Source: Novosphingobium sp. (GTDB lineage Bacteria; Pseudomonadota; Alphaproteobacteria; Sphingomonadales; Sphingomonadaceae). Taken from it: a DNA stretch of 59,607 nt. The notes beneath the pieces are model-generated. The model did no database searches and was not told where the DNA came from. It saw only the letters and a program-made list of their open reading frames with translations. The stretch lies in assembly GCF_025351285.1 (NCBI RefSeq), contig NZ_JANXWG010000099.1:1-59607 (forward strand). The letters run 5' to 3'. Within the stretch, counting starts at the first letter, position 1. Every line of letters begins with the position of its first letter. Shown piece by piece: positions 8,805-18,332 of this stretch. The position numbers and the translations under genes are program-made.

Positions 8805-10160
8805 TCAGACGACGCCGAACGCCAGCATCGCATCGGCCACCTTCTTGAAGCCGGCGATATTCGCGCCCTTGACGTAATCGATATAGTCACCGCCCTGTGC
8901 GCCATATTCGAGACAACTGTTGTGGATCCCATCCATGATGTCCTTGAGCATCTGCTGAAGTTCATCTTCCTTCCACGCGCGACGCCCGGAGTTCTGGCTC
9001 ATTTCAAGGCCCGAAACCGCGACGCCACCGGCATTCGAAGCCTTGCCCGGCGCGTAGAGGATCTTGGCCGCCTTGAAGATGTGCACGCCTTCGAGGTCTG
9101 TCGGCATGTTGGCGCCTTCCGAAACAGCCATGCAGCCGTTGGCAACCAGCGTGCGCGCGTCTTCACCGAGCAGTTCGTTCTGCGTGGCGCAGGGCAGCGC
9201 GACGTCGCACTTGACGCCCCATGGGGTCTTGCCGGCGGTGAAGCTGGCACCCGGGTACTGGGTAACGTATTCGTCGATCCGGCCGCGGCGGACATTTTTG
9301 AGATCCTTCACCCAGTTGATCTTTTCCTGGGTGATGCCGTCGGGATCGTGGATGAAGCCGCTCGAATCCGAAAGCGTCAGCACCTTGCCACCAAGCTGGA
9401 CGATCTTTTCCGCGGCATGCGTGGCAACGTTGCCCGATCCCGAGATCACTGCGGTCTTGCCGACGAGATCCTGGCCCTTGTGCGCCAGCATGTTGGCGAG
9501 GAAATAGACCGCACCGTAACCCGTCGCCTCGGTACGGATCAGCGAACCGCCCCATTCGAGGCCCTTGCCCGTCAGCACGCCGGTGAACTCGTTGGTGATG
9601 CGCTTGTACTGGCCGAACATGAAGCCGATTTCGCGGCCGCCCACGCCGATGTCACCCGCCGGAACGTCGATGTCCGCGCCGATGTGGCGATAAAGCTCGG
9701 TCATGAATGACTGGCAGAAGCGCATGATCTCGCGCACACTCTTGCCCTTGGGGTTGAAATTCGAACCGCCCTTGCCGCCGCCCATGGGCAGCCCGGTCAG
9801 CGCGTTCTTGAAGGTCTGTTCGAAGGCCAGGAACTTCAGCACCGATTCGGTCACGCTCGGGTGGAAGCGGATGCCGCCCTTGTAAGGCCCGATCGAGTTG
9901 TTGTTCTGAACCCGCCAGCCGCGTTGAACGCGGATGTTGCCCTTATCGTCTTCCCAGCACACCCGGAACGACACGATACGATCAGGCTCGGCGATCCGGC
10001 GCAGGATCTGCTGCGAGTGGTACTGTTCCTTGTCCTCCATGAAGTCGAAAATGTCTTCCGACACTTCCTGGACGGCCTGGACGAATTCGGGCTGGTTTGG
10101 ATTGCGCTTTTTCACGCCCTCCATGAAGGTATTGAAGTCAACGTGATCGGAAACGGCCAC
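8805..10160 (-). CDS. gdhA: NADP-type glutamate dehydrogenase (hexameric)
   Basis: 451 residues from a GTG at 10160 preceded by GGGGGAG at good spacing; a further upstream ATG lacks a ribosome-binding site. The GLPMGGGKGGSNFNPKGKS block carries the catalytic lysine region, followed by DIDVPAGDIGVGGREIG and the Rossmann motif GSGNVATHA. The enzyme makes glutamate from 2-oxoglutarate and ammonia; length and sequence fit the 450-residue NADP class. It lies between the SRPBCC gene and rpsM, a non-ribosomal gene inside the spc-alpha order, transcribed in the same direction. No PII-type binding site can be recognised upstream. Confidence 0.95.
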   Translation of the reverse strand: MAVSDHVDFNTFMEGVKKRNPNQPEFVQAVQEVSEDIFDFMEDKEQYHSQQILRRIAEPDRIVSFRVCWEDDKGNIRVQRGWRVQNNNSIGPYKGGIRFHPSVTESVLKFLAFEQTFKNALTGLPMGGGKGGSNFNPKGKSVREIMRFCQSFMTELYRHIGADIDVPAGDIGVGGREIGFMFGQYKRITNEFTGVLTGKGLEWGGSLIRTEATGYGAVYFLANMLAHKGQDLVGKTAVISGSGNVATHAAEKIVQLGGKVLTLSDSSGFIHDPDGITQEKINWVKDLKNVRRGRIDEYVTQYPGASFTAGKTPWGVKCDVALPCATQNELLGEDARTLVANGCMAVSEGANMPTDLEGVHIFKAAKILYAPGKASNAGGVAVSGLEMSQNSGRRAWKEDELQQMLKDIMDGIHNSCLEYGAQGGDYIDYVKGANIAGFKKVADAMLAFGVV

Positions 10161-10343
10161 AGCGGTTTCTCCCCCGGTTTGGCAGGGCGCGTACGGCCCC
10201 ATGGAAAGTGCGATGCGCCCGATATTCCTGCACGTATCACCGCAGCCGTCCAGCCGCCGAGTCGCGCTATTGTTGCAGCACTCTAACGTGTTGTGCGCCC
10301 AGCGGAAGAGCGCAGTTTGGCGAAAGAGGAACGCAGGTTACGG

Positions 10344-11051
10344 TCAAGGCCTCGGTTTGACAGGCGTCTTGGCCGCTGGTTTGGCGCGGGCCTTGTCGGC
10401 CATCGCCGCGTCGAACGCCGCATTGGGGGCCTTGTGGTCCGCCGGCGACTTGGCAGCGGGCACGGCGGAAACTGCGGGCTTGCCGACCACGCCCAGCTTT
10501 TCGCCAAGCCGCGCGATCTGCGCCGCCATCACGGCATCGACCATCTTCGCGATTTCGGCCGGCTTGTAGCGCGTGTAGCCGCCGACAACGTAGACCCAGG
10601 TGATCCTGGTCCCGCCGGCGATCGGCTTGAGCGTCATCGTCAACGCCGCTGAAACAGCCTCGGATTGCAGCGGACCCAGTCCGCCGACCAAGCGCAAGGC
10701 CTCGCCCGGCTGGGCGTAGACCACGCGCATATGCTCGACGCTGCCCGGTCGCAGCAGTTTGGCCTGCCCGCTCTTGTCATCGGCAGCAGGCAGCTTCTCG
10801 CAGAAGCAGCCACCTGCGCTGGGCATCAACGTGAGGTTGGCAGCGGTGCCCGAGAACGTGTGCCGATCCATCCACCAGCCCGACGGCGTGGTCATCACCG
10901 GCCACGCGTCAGATGGGCTGGCCCGGACATCGACCGTCACCCGGCTGACAAAGCCGGCGTCGCTTTCGGACACCAGTTCTGCGTGTGCCATACCGGGCGC
11001 CAGCGCCAGACACAGGCAAGCCAGCAACCCGTGTAGATATCGTCTTGTCAT
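10344..11051 (-). CDS. Exported SRPBCC (START-like) domain protein
   Basis: 235 residues. A signal peptide ends at about residue 24 (GMAHA). Residues 35-185 have the SRPBCC pattern: an N-terminal strand with VTVDVRASPSDAW, a helix, and a C-terminal helix KMVDAVMAAQIARLGEKL. The last 45 residues are Ala/Lys/Pro-rich. SRPBCC folds form a deep hydrophobic pocket; ligand and role are unknown. It follows adk by 78 bases. A minus-strand TTGACA at 11101-11106 could be a -35, but the matching -10 is poor. It may be cotranscribed with adk. Confidence 0.75.
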   Translation of the reverse strand: MTRRYLHGLLACLCLALAPGMAHAELVSESDAGFVSRVTVDVRASPSDAWPVMTTPSGWWMDRHTFSGTAANLTLMPSAGGCFCEKLPAADDKSGQAKLLRPGSVEHMRVVYAQPGEALRLVGGLGPLQSEAVSAALTMTLKPIAGGTRITWVYVVGGYTRYKPAEIAKMVDAVMAAQIARLGEKLGVVGKPAVSAVPAAKSPADHKAPNAAFDAAMADKARAKPAAKTPVKPRP

Positions 11052-11129
11052 TGTTTGTCCCCCGACCCTCTGGCGTTCAGTCGCCCGCGGGACACCGGAC
11101 TGTCAAGTCAGGCCGTTCACTGCTTGGCC

Positions 11130-11777
11130 TCAGTTGAACAGCACCGTTTCGATCGCACCGGTCACTGCGTCGATATCGGCCATGCCGTCGACCTGAGCCA
11201 CAATGCCGCGTGCGCCGTAGATCGGCAGTATCGGAGCCGTCTTGGCGCGATATTCGGCCATGCGGGTACGGACCGTCTGTTCGTTATCGTCAGGCCGGCG
11301 CTTGAATTCATGCCCGCCGCACTTGTCGCACGTGCCGGCAACCAGCGGTTGTTCGAACGTGTCGTGATAGCCCTTGCCGCAAGCCGCGCAGGTATATCGG
11401 CCGACGATCCGTTCGACCAGCGCATCTTCGTTGACGTCGAGTTCGATCACATGCGCCAGCGTGCGGTTGCGCCCGGCGAGGATCGTGTCGAGCGAATGGG
11501 CTTGCGCTGCCGTGCGGGGATAGCCGTCAAAGATCACGCCCGTTCCGACAGGCAGCGTCTCAAGCTTGGCATCGATCATGGCCGAGACGATTTCGTCCGA
11601 GACGAGAGCACCCGAATCCATCACGGCAGCAACCTGCCGGCCAAGTTCGCTATCGGCCTTACGGGTTTCGCGCAGCATATCGCCGGTCGAAAGCTGCACC
11701 ATGCCCCGGCGATCGACCAGGCGTTGCGCTTGCGTGCCCTTGCCCGCTCCAGGCGGTCCAAGCAGGATGATATCCAT
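11130..11777 (-). CDS. adk: Adenylate kinase, zinc-type LID
   Basis: 215 residues. The P-loop GPPGAGKGTQ occupies residues 7-16, and the AMP-binding and core segments STGDMLR and FDGYPRT follow. The long LID domain has four cysteines (Cys130, 133, 150, 153) in CAACGKGYHD and CDKCGG, which bind structural zinc. The enzyme interconverts ATP + AMP and 2 ADP. It is in its common place after secY, 60 bases downstream. Confidence 0.97.
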   Translation of the reverse strand: MDIILLGPPGAGKGTQAQRLVDRRGMVQLSTGDMLRETRKADSELGRQVAAVMDSGALVSDEIVSAMIDAKLETLPVGTGVIFDGYPRTAAQAHSLDTILAGRNRTLAHVIELDVNEDALVERIVGRYTCAACGKGYHDTFEQPLVAGTCDKCGGHEFKRRPDDNEQTVRTRMAEYRAKTAPILPIYGARGIVAQVDGMADIDAVTGAIETVLFN

Positions 11778-11837
11778 GAAAATCCCCTCTCGTCTGCCGG
11801 TCTGACCGCCAGCTCTCCGTTTTGCAAGCCGCGAGGG

Positions 11838-13208
11838 CTACCGCAGGCGCCCCTTGAGCTTGGCCTTCTTGATCAGATCGCCGTACTGGTGTGCCAGCAA
11901 ATGTGACTGGATCTGGGTGATCGTATCGACGGTGACGTTCACCACGATCAACAGGCTGGTGCCGCCCGCGAAGAACAGCCGCATGCCGGTTTGTGCAATC
12001 ACGTATTCCGGGATGACACAGACGACCGTGATATAGGCCGCGCCGATCACGGTGATTCGGGTCAACACATAATCGAGATAGGTCGCGGTGTTCTTTCCAG
12101 GGCGAATGCCGGGGATGAAGCCCCCGTTCTTCTTCAGGTTCTCGGCCGTTTCCTCGGGATTGAACACAACCGCGGTGTAGAAAAAGCAGAAGAACACGAT
12201 GCCCAGCGCATAAAGCGTCATGTACAACGGCTTGCCGTGCGCCAGGTACTGGTTGAGCGTGACGATGACCTGACCCATCGTTGTGTCCTGCTTCACTGAA
12301 TTGCCCGCAAACTGGGTGATGGTCAGCGGCAGCAGCAACAGCGAGCTTGCGAAGATCGGCGGGATAACGCCGGCGGTGTTGATCTTGAGCGGCAAGTGGC
12401 TGCGATCGGCGGCCATCATGCCCTTTTGCGTCGCACGCTTCGGATACTGGATCAAAAGCCGCCGCGTCGCGCGCTCCATGAAGCAGATAAACAGCACGAG
12501 GAACACCACCATCAGGACCATGAAGATGATCGTGAACGACGATGTCGAGCCGCTGCGCGCGCCTTCGAACAAGTTGACGATGAACGTCGGCATCTGCGCG
12601 ACGATGCCGGCCATGATGATCAGCGAAACACCGTTGCCGATACCCCGGCTGGTGATCTGCTCACCCAGCCACAGCAAGAACATGGTTCCGCCGATCAGGC
12701 TGACGACCACACCGACACGAAACAGCATGCCCGGATAGACCACGGCTTGCATGCCGGCCGATGCACCCAGCGCCTCAAGCCCGGTGGCAAGGAACCAACC
12801 TTGCACAGCAGTGAGCCCAACGGCGCCATAGCGCGTGTACTGATTGAGCTTCTTGCGCCCGCTTTCACCTTCCTTCTTCAACGCCGCCAGCGCGGGATGA
12901 AGCGACGCGGCAAGTTGCACCACGATCGAAGCAGTGATGTAAGGCATGACGCCGAGCGCAATGAGGCTCATGCGCGAAAGCGAACCACCCGAAAAGGCGT
13001 TGAAAATATCGAGAATGCCGCCCTGCGCGCTCTTGGCGTAAAGCGTTTCGAGGATTAGCGGGTTCACCCCGGGCAAAGGCACGAAGCTTAGAAACCGGAA
13101 CACGATCAACGCGCCCACAGTGAACCAGATACGGTTCTTGAGCTCGGTCGCCTTGGAGAAATTTGCGAGACTTAGAGTGCTCGCGATATTGTCGGCGCGT
13201 GATGCCAT
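11838..13208 (-). CDS. secY: Preprotein translocase subunit SecY
   Basis: 456 residues with ten predicted membrane segments. Recognisable parts are FRFLSFVPLPGVNPLIL at the first segment and plug, MPYITASIVVQL, LWLGEQITSRGIGNGVSLII and NLKKNGGFIPGIRPGKNTATYL. It forms the channel for Sec-dependent export. It lies 154 bases after rplO, a gap with two small hairpins (GGAGCG/CGCTCC and GAACG/CGTTC). Confidence 0.97.
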   Translation of the reverse strand: MASRADNIASTLSLANFSKATELKNRIWFTVGALIVFRFLSFVPLPGVNPLILETLYAKSAQGGILDIFNAFSGGSLSRMSLIALGVMPYITASIVVQLAASLHPALAALKKEGESGRKKLNQYTRYGAVGLTAVQGWFLATGLEALGASAGMQAVVYPGMLFRVGVVVSLIGGTMFLLWLGEQITSRGIGNGVSLIIMAGIVAQMPTFIVNLFEGARSGSTSSFTIIFMVLMVVFLVLFICFMERATRRLLIQYPKRATQKGMMAADRSHLPLKINTAGVIPPIFASSLLLLPLTITQFAGNSVKQDTTMGQVIVTLNQYLAHGKPLYMTLYALGIVFFCFFYTAVVFNPEETAENLKKNGGFIPGIRPGKNTATYLDYVLTRITVIGAAYITVVCVIPEYVIAQTGMRLFFAGGTSLLIVVNVTVDTITQIQSHLLAHQYGDLIKKAKLKGRLR

Positions 13209-13362
13209 GAGTCGTGTAGGCCTCGATTAAGGGGCGGAACGATACCGTTCGCGGCCCATATAGGCACCGTTCGGCAAAGTCGAACCCCCCAGGAACGCAG
13301 AATCCACCACGAAATGTGGAGCGGACCGCTCCCAGCTTTAGCGCCGGGGGCGATCCAGCACC

Positions 13363-13890
13363 TTACTTCGCTGCCTTGGCGGCCTTGTTGGTTTCGCGAC
13401 GCGCGGTCTTCTTTTCGTGCTCGGAAGGCTTCGCTTCGGGCAACTCTACCGATCCGCCGGCGTTTTCAACGGCTTCGCGTGCGCCCTTGCTCACGCCATC
13501 GACCTTGAATGTGGCCTTGGTGGAGAATTCGCCCTTGCCGAGCAGACGGACACCGTCCTTGCCCCCACGCGCAAGGCCAGCGGCCTGCAACGCTGCGTGA
13601 TCGATCGGCTGGCCTGCATCGAGCTTGCCGTTTTCAATCGCCTTCTGGATCAGGCCAAGGTTCGCTTCGGCGAAGTCCTTGCCGAAGGGGTTGTTGAACC
13701 CACGCTTCGGCAACCGCATGTGGATCGGCATCTGGCCGCCTTCAAAGCCGTTGATCGCGACGCCCGAGCGCGCCTTGGCACCCTTCTGACCACGACCGGC
13801 GGTCTTGCCCTTGCCCGAACCGATGCCGCGTCCAACGCGCATCCGGCCCTTGCGAGCGCCATCGTTATCGCGGATTTCATTGAGTTTCAT
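13363..13890 (-). CDS. rplO: 50S ribosomal protein L15
   Basis: 175 residues from the ATG at 13890 ([17 protein letters not shown], the family start). The [18 protein letters not shown] loop that threads into 23S rRNA is clear. The C-terminus has an extra lysine/alanine-rich tail of about 25 residues ([16 protein letters not shown]) relative to the 144-residue E. coli protein. In most genomes rplO follows rpmD directly; here an acyltransferase gene intervenes, so rplO-secY-adk must rely on readthrough or on another promoter. Confidence 0.96.
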   Translation of the reverse strand: MKLNEIRDNDGARKGRMRVGRGIGSGKGKTAGRGQKGAKARSGVAINGFEGGQMPIHMRLPKRGFNNPFGKDFAEANLGLIQKAIENGKLDAGQPIDHAALQAAGLARGGKDGVRLLGKGEFSTKATFKVDGVSKGAREAVENAGGSVELPEAKPSEHEKKTARRETNKAAKAAK

Positions 13891-13974
13891 GTGTCGCACT
13901 CGCTTTCGCTTTTGTCGCGCTGATAGACGGCCAAGCGGAATCGCGGCCGGGTGAAGTGTGGGCGCATAGGCGAA

Positions 13975-14004
13975 TGCGCATCACTTGTCATCCCTTGATG
14001 CGCA
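13975..14004 (-). other. 9-bp perfect inverted repeat between acyltransferase and rplO
   Basis: TGCGCATCA at 13975-13983 and TGATGCGCA at 13996-14004 flank a 12-base loop, seven bases past the acyltransferase stop. There is no T-run, so it may be a processing or attenuation hairpin or a protein-binding dyad ahead of rplO. Confidence 0.6.
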
Positions 14005-14010
14005 GGAGGC

Positions 14011-15108
14011 TCAAGATCTCGCCGAATCGAGCCCAAGCAACCGCATTGCACGCTTGCGGACAGTGGCGGTATGCGCTTCGAACAACCGGCCGAACAACCA
14101 CCCGGTGGCAACGATGACCGAAAGCCCGACAGCGTAGCGTGCGTAGCTACTCAACCGATCACTCGGCAGCGCCTGGTAACCCCAGAACCTCCCGAAGACT
14201 TGCGCTATCGGCATCTGCACGAGGTATAACGAGTACGAGAATGACGCCAACCCGACTGCCAACCTCCCAGCGGGTGCGCGTACCTTCCCAAGGTCCGATG
14301 CAAGCAGCAAAACAAAGGCAACCGCGATGACTGCCTCTTCAAACATGGCGCCTGGGAACAAATGCAACCGACTTGCCAACAGCACACCCATCAGCGGCAG
14401 CGCGGCAATCCAGGCTTGCAACCGAACCCGGACGAACCAGGGTACAAGGCCGCATAGCCATAAGCCCAGACCGAACAAAGGCGTGATTCGGCTCAAACTC
14501 AGGACAAACATGGCTGGTGCGAGTGCAGCCAGAGCAAGCACAATCGCCACCGGTTTGCGGGTGGCGGCTGCCAGGATCAGCAATGGACCGACGAGGTAAA
14601 AGTAGCCTTCGCTCGAAAGGCTCCACAACGAGGCATTGTTGCATGGTGGCGTGCCGCCGAAGTTCTGGACGAACAGCAGATTTCCCGCGACCCTGAATGC
14701 GGTGTCCGGTTCGGAGCACGAAACGGCCCCGAAAGTCCATTGCAACGCCACTGAAAGCACCAAAGCCGGGATCAGCGCAACATAAAGCCGGCTCGCGCGG
14801 TCGACCGCGTATTTGCCCGGCCCAAAGCTGCCCTCTCGAGCCCCGCGCACGATCACGCCGCCGACCAGCAGCCCGCTGAGCACGAAGAACACCACCACCG
14901 CTTGTTCGGCAAACAGCGTGACAAAATAGAAGACAGCCGCAAGCGGGCCGAGTTGTCCCGCATCGGGCATCACCATGTTGCGCAGATGCGATGCGGCAAC
15001 CATCAGCGCGGACAACCACCGGAAGTGATCCAGCCAACGCGACATATTGGCATTGAGCAGATCGGGCCGATAACCGAGTCCGATAACCGGGTCCGATGTG
15101 GATGACAT
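14011..15108 (-). CDS. Acyltransferase 3 family membrane protein (OafA/YrhL-like)
   Basis: 365 residues from an ATG at 15108 (MSSTSDPVIG) with GGGCGGGATC upstream. About ten hydrophobic segments; the first holds the family pattern RWLSALMVAASHL, whose His is catalytic, and VVFFVLSGLLVGG follows in segment two. These integral membrane enzymes acylate extracytoplasmic sugars such as O-antigen, Nod factors or peptidoglycan; the substrate here is unknown. It is placed between rpmD and rplO, inside the spc operon, directly after a strong terminator, and has no obvious promoter in the short space available. It is probably an insertion in the ancestor, now colinear with the ribosomal genes. Confidence 0.88.
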   Translation of the reverse strand: MSSTSDPVIGLGYRPDLLNANMSRWLDHFRWLSALMVAASHLRNMVMPDAGQLGPLAAVFYFVTLFAEQAVVVFFVLSGLLVGGVIVRGAREGSFGPGKYAVDRASRLYVALIPALVLSVALQWTFGAVSCSEPDTAFRVAGNLLFVQNFGGTPPCNNASLWSLSSEGYFYLVGPLLILAAATRKPVAIVLALAALAPAMFVLSLSRITPLFGLGLWLCGLVPWFVRVRLQAWIAALPLMGVLLASRLHLFPGAMFEEAVIAVAFVLLLASDLGKVRAPAGRLAVGLASFSYSLYLVQMPIAQVFGRFWGYQALPSDRLSSYARYAVGLSVIVATGWLFGRLFEAHTATVRKRAMRLLGLDSARS

Positions 15109-15126
15109 GATCCCGCCCACCATAGC

Positions 15127-15154
15127 AAAAAACCCCGGCACTGCCGGGGCTTTT
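15127..15154 (-). terminator. Strong intrinsic terminator after rpmD
   Basis: On the minus strand CCCCGGC and GCCGGGG pair around a 3-base loop and are followed at once by TTTTTT; AAAAG on the other side lets the stem extend. It begins seven bases past the rpmD stop and ends 19 bases before the acyltransferase start. It could act in both directions, but only the minus direction carries genes. It should sharply reduce transcription from the S10-spc genes into rplO-secY. Confidence 0.85.
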
Positions 15155-15161
15155 CACCGTT

Positions 15162-15338
15162 TCAGTCGATCACCGCTACCATATGTGGCAGCTTGGCGAT
15201 CGCGCCCCGGGTTTCCGGGGTATCCTGGATCTCGACAATGCGGTTCATCTTGCCGAGCCCCAAGCTGATCAGAATCTTCTTCTGAGAGGCAGGGCGGCGG
15301 ATCGGCGAACCAATCTGCTTGATCTTGATGGTAGCCAT
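15162..15338 (-). CDS. rpmD: 50S ribosomal protein L30
   Basis: 58 residues read directly from the sequence: the start [16 protein letters not shown], the central [20 protein letters not shown] and the end AVID are typical of the short two-beta-strand L30. It starts five bases after the rpsE stop and is followed by the intrinsic terminator. Confidence 0.95.
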   Translation of the reverse strand: MATIKIKQIGSPIRRPASQKKILISLGLGKMNRIVEIQDTPETRGAIAKLPHMVAVID

Positions 15339-15343
15339 TCTGC

Positions 15344-16102
15344 TTACTCCGTAATCGCCGCAGCGGCGACTTCGGCCTCAGCCGTGCTGGCACCACCGCG
15401 ACCGAGCAGATCTGCAACCTTCTTGCCACGACGCTGTGCGACTGACTTCGGCGAAGTCTGTTCGGTCAGCGCGTCGAAAGTGGCGCGGATCATGTTGTAG
15501 GGATTCGACGAGCCGACCGACTTGGTCACCACGTCGGCCACGCCCAGACTTTCGAACACGGCGCGCATCGGGCCACCGGCGATGATGCCGGTACCGGCAG
15601 GCGCGGTGCGAAGGTTGACCTTGCCGGCGCCAAAACGGCCCTTACCGTCATGGTGCAGCGTACGACCGTCCTTGAGCGGGATGCGGACCATTTTCTTCTT
15701 GGCTGATGCGGTCGCCTTGGTGATCGCTTCGGGCACTTCGCGAGCCTTGCCGTGGCCGAAGCCAACGCGACCCTTGCCATCACCCACTACGACCAAAGCA
15801 GCGAAACCGAAGCGCTTGCCGCCCTTCACCGTCTTGGACACGCGGTTTATGTGGACGAGCTTTTCGATCAGCTCCTCGCCGCCATCGTCGTCGCCACCAC
15901 GGCCGCCACGACGATCGTCCCGACGGTTGCCGCCACGATTGCGATCATTGCCGCCGCCGGGGCCGCCACGACCCCCGCCGCCGCCGCCGCCGCCACGGCC
16001 GCCACGCGGACCACGATTGTCGCGGGGCTGCTGCTCAGGCGCAGCAGCAGGAGCCGCTTCGACCGGAGCAGTACCGGCTTCGCTGTTGATTTCGTCAGCC
16101 AT
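15344..16102 (-). CDS. rpsE: 30S ribosomal protein S5 with Gly/Arg-rich N-terminal extension
   Basis: 252 residues against about 167 in E. coli. The canonical protein begins near residue 76 ([19 protein letters not shown]) and contains [18 protein letters not shown] and [14 protein letters not shown]. Residues 1-75 form a low-complexity tail of Glu/Ala, then Gly/Arg/Asp/Asn repeats (GGRGG, RDDRRGG) resembling RGG boxes of RNA-binding proteins. S5 guards the mRNA entry site with S3 and S4, so the tail could reach mRNA or rRNA there. Similar tails are known in sphingomonads; their function is not. Confidence 0.96.
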   Translation of the reverse strand: MADEINSEAGTAPVEAAPAAAPEQQPRDNRGPRGGRGGGGGGGGRGGPGGGNDRNRGGNRRDDRRGGRGGDDDGGEELIEKLVHINRVSKTVKGGKRFGFAALVVVGDGKGRVGFGHGKAREVPEAITKATASAKKKMVRIPLKDGRTLHHDGKGRFGAGKVNLRTAPAGTGIIAGGPMRAVFESLGVADVVTKSVGSSNPYNMIRATFDALTEQTSPKSVAQRRGKKVADLLGRGGASTAEAEVAAAAITE

Positions 16103-16105
16103 TCG

Positions 16106-16450
16106 TTAAAACTCCAAACCGCCTTCGCGGGCGGCTTCGGCCAGCGCCTTGACGCGACCATGGAAGATGAAGCCGCCGCGATCGAACACGACGGTGGTGA
16201 TGCCGGCAGCCTTGGCTTTTTCGGCAATGTCCTTGCCCACCTTGGCGGCGGCATCGACATTGGCACCGATCTCGCCTTTGAGCAGCGACGACGAGGCAGC
16301 GATCGTACGCCCCCCAGCATCGTCGATGATCTGGGCATAGATGTGCCGGCCCGAGCGATGGATCGACAGCCGGGGGCGGCCACCCGAACGCGCTTTGAGC
16401 GCAGTCCGCACGCGCTGACGGCGGCGATCGAAGAGAGAGAGCTTGGCCAT
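16106..16450 (-). CDS. rplR: 50S ribosomal protein L18
   Basis: 114 residues with the [22 protein letters not shown] start region, [15 protein letters not shown] and the [16 protein letters not shown] end. L18 binds 5S rRNA. One base separates its ORF from the upstream rplF stop. Confidence 0.96.
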   Translation of the reverse strand: MAKLSLFDRRRQRVRTALKARSGGRPRLSIHRSGRHIYAQIIDDAGGRTIAASSSLLKGEIGANVDAAAKVGKDIAEKAKAAGITTVVFDRGGFIFHGRVKALAEAAREGGLEF

Positions 16451-16451
16451 C

Positions 16452-16985
16452 TTACTTCTTCTTCCCTTCCTTGCGGAAGATGTATTCGCCGCGGTACTTG
16501 ATGCCCTTGCCCTTGTAAGGCTCGGGCTTGCGCCAGCGACGGATCTCTGCGGCCACCTGGCCGACCTTCTGCTTGTCGATACCCGAAATTTCGATCGTGG
16601 TGTTGTCCGGGGTCTTGATCTCGATACCTTCAGGGACCGGGAAATCGACGTCGTGGCTGAAACCGAGCTGAAGCTTCAGGTTTTTGCCCTGAGCGTTCGC
16701 GCGATAGCCGACGCCGGTGATTTCCAGCACCTTGGTGTAACCCTGGGTCACACCGGTCACGAGGTTTTCGACCAGCGTGCGCTGCATGCCCCAGAAAGCA
16801 CGAGCCTGCTTTGTAGCATTGGCGGGCTTGACCAGAATGGTCTCGCCTTCCAGCGTATAGCTGATCTCGTCGCGCATGGACAACGTCAGCGTACCCTTGG
16901 GGCCCTTAACCGACAGCACGCGATCTGCGATCGATGCTGTCACGCCACTGGGAACGGCGACCGGCCTTTTACCGATGCGGCTCAT
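16452..16985 (-). CDS. rplF: 50S ribosomal protein L6
   Basis: 177 residues beginning [15 protein letters not shown], with two repeated L6 domains and the C-terminal [16 protein letters not shown] signature. It lies at the base of the L7/L12 stalk near the sarcin-ricin loop. Its start overlaps the rpsH stop by one base, implying translational coupling. Confidence 0.97.
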   Translation of the reverse strand: MSRIGKRPVAVPSGVTASIADRVLSVKGPKGTLTLSMRDEISYTLEGETILVKPANATKQARAFWGMQRTLVENLVTGVTQGYTKVLEITGVGYRANAQGKNLKLQLGFSHDVDFPVPEGIEIKTPDNTTIEISGIDKQKVGQVAAEIRRWRKPEPYKGKGIKYRGEYIFRKEGKKK

Positions 16986-17380
16986 CAGAACACCTCCGCG
17001 AGCACTTCGCCGCCGACGTTCTGGGCGCGCGCTTCGGCATCCGAAAGCACACCACGTGGCGTCGAGACGATGGAAATACCCAGGCCATTGCGCACCACGG
17101 GAAGCTCCTTGCTTCCCGAGTAGACGCGGCGGCCGGGCTTCGAGACGCGTGCAACATGCTTGATCGCAGGCTGGCCCTCGAAATACTTGAGTTCGATACG
17201 CAGTTGCGGGTGGGCACCGGTTGCGTCCTCGGAAAATCCGCGGATGTAACCTTCACGCTGGAGCACTTCCAGCACGTGCGCGCGCAGCTTGGATGCCGGC
17301 GAGAGGACAGTGTCCTTCTTTGCCTGCTGTCCGTTGCGGATGCGGGTGAGCATATCACCCAGGGGATCGGTCAAAGCCAT
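16985..17380 (-). CDS. rpsH: 30S ribosomal protein S8
   Basis: 131 residues, start [18 protein letters not shown], end [20 protein letters not shown] with the S8 C-terminal rRNA-binding signature. In E. coli S8 also represses the spc operon at the rplE leader; whether that holds here is not visible. Confidence 0.97.
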   Translation of the reverse strand: MALTDPLGDMLTRIRNGQQAKKDTVLSPASKLRAHVLEVLQREGYIRGFSEDATGAHPQLRIELKYFEGQPAIKHVARVSKPGRRVYSGSKELPVVRNGLGISIVSTPRGVLSDAEARAQNVGGEVLAEVF

Positions 17381-17390
17381 GTCGTGATCC

Positions 17391-17696
17391 TTACCAGCTC
17401 GACTTGGTCACGCCGGGGATGAGCCCCTTATTGGCGAGATTGCGCAGCTCGATCCGGTTGATGCCGAATTTGCGGTAGAAGCCGCGGGGGCGGCCGGTGG
17501 TGGCGCAACGGTTGCGCACACGGGTGGGGTTTGCGTTACGCGGCAGCTCGGCCATCTTGAGCCGTGCCATCAAACGGTCGCCGTCATCGAGCGACGTGTC
17601 GTCGGCCGTTGCCTTGAGCGCCACATACTTCGCTGCGTACTTTACAACGAGCTTCTTGCGCCGCTCGTTCTTGTTGATCGAACTCAGTTTCGCCAT
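17391..17696 (-). CDS. rpsN: 30S ribosomal protein S14 (zinc-independent form)
   Basis: 101 residues. The long form lacks the two CxxC pairs of the zinc-binding S14; only one Cys is present in [18 protein letters not shown]. The [15 protein letters not shown] start is typical of proteobacteria. It assembles in the 30S head next to S3 and S10. Confidence 0.97.
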   Translation of the reverse strand: MAKLSSINKNERRKKLVVKYAAKYVALKATADDTSLDDGDRLMARLKMAELPRNANPTRVRNRCATTGRPRGFYRKFGINRIELRNLANKGLIPGVTKSSW

Positions 17697-17750
17697 GGAC
17701 TTAAGCTCTTCCTTGGAAAATTGTGAACCGGAGGGGACACCCGCGGCAGC

Positions 17751-18332
17751 TTACGCCGCCTGCTGGGCCTCTGCCTCGATCGGGAACGGGAAACCGAACA
17801 GGCGGAGCAGCTCACGCGCTTCGTCGTCGGTCTTGGCGGAAGTGGTCACGATGATGTCCATACCGCGGACCTTCTCGATCGAGTCGTAGCTGATCTCCGG
17901 AAAGATGATTTGCTCCTTGAGACCCATCGCGTAATTCCCGCGTCCGTCGAAGCTCTTCGGGTTCAGCCCGCGAAAGTCTCGGATGCGTGGCATGGCGATC
18001 GTGACCAGGCGGTCGAGGAATTCGTACATGCGTTCACGGCGCAAGGTCACCTTGCAGCCGATGGCCATGCCTTCGCGCAGCTTGAACTGCGCGACCGACT
18101 TCTTCGCCTTGGTGATCACCGGCTTCTGCCCGGCAATCTTCTCCATCTCGGTCGCCGCGATGGTGACCTTCTTCTTGTCCTGGGTGCCTTCGCCAACGCC
18201 CATGTTGAGCGTGACTTTTTCGATCTTGGGTACTTCCATCACGTTCTTGTAGCCGAACTTCTCAGTCATCGCCTTGGCAATTTCTGCATCGTACTTGGCA
18301 CGAAGACGCGGCGTATATTTCGCATCAGCCAT
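17751..18332 (-). CDS. rplE: 50S ribosomal protein L5
   Basis: 193 residues from the ATG at 18332 ([15 protein letters not shown]). [32 protein letters not shown] and the C-terminal domain fit. L5 binds 5S rRNA and contacts S13 across the subunit bridge. The start lies inside the last codons of rplX, so the genes are coupled. Confidence 0.97.
   Translation of the reverse strand: MADAKYTPRLRAKYDAEIAKAMTEKFGYKNVMEVPKIEKVTLNMGVGEGTQDKKKVTIAATEMEKIAGQKPVITKAKKSVAQFKLREGMAIGCKVTLRRERMYEFLDRLVTIAMPRIRDFRGLNPKSFDGRGNYAMGLKEQIIFPEISYDSIEKVRGMDIIVTTSAKTDDEARELLRLFGFPFPIEAEAQQAA

Noticed and set aside
11078..11106. Promoter for the SRPBCC gene from TTGACA at 11101-11106
   Set aside because: The -10 at 17-base spacing (CGACTG) is too poor to list as a feature; only mentioned under the gene.
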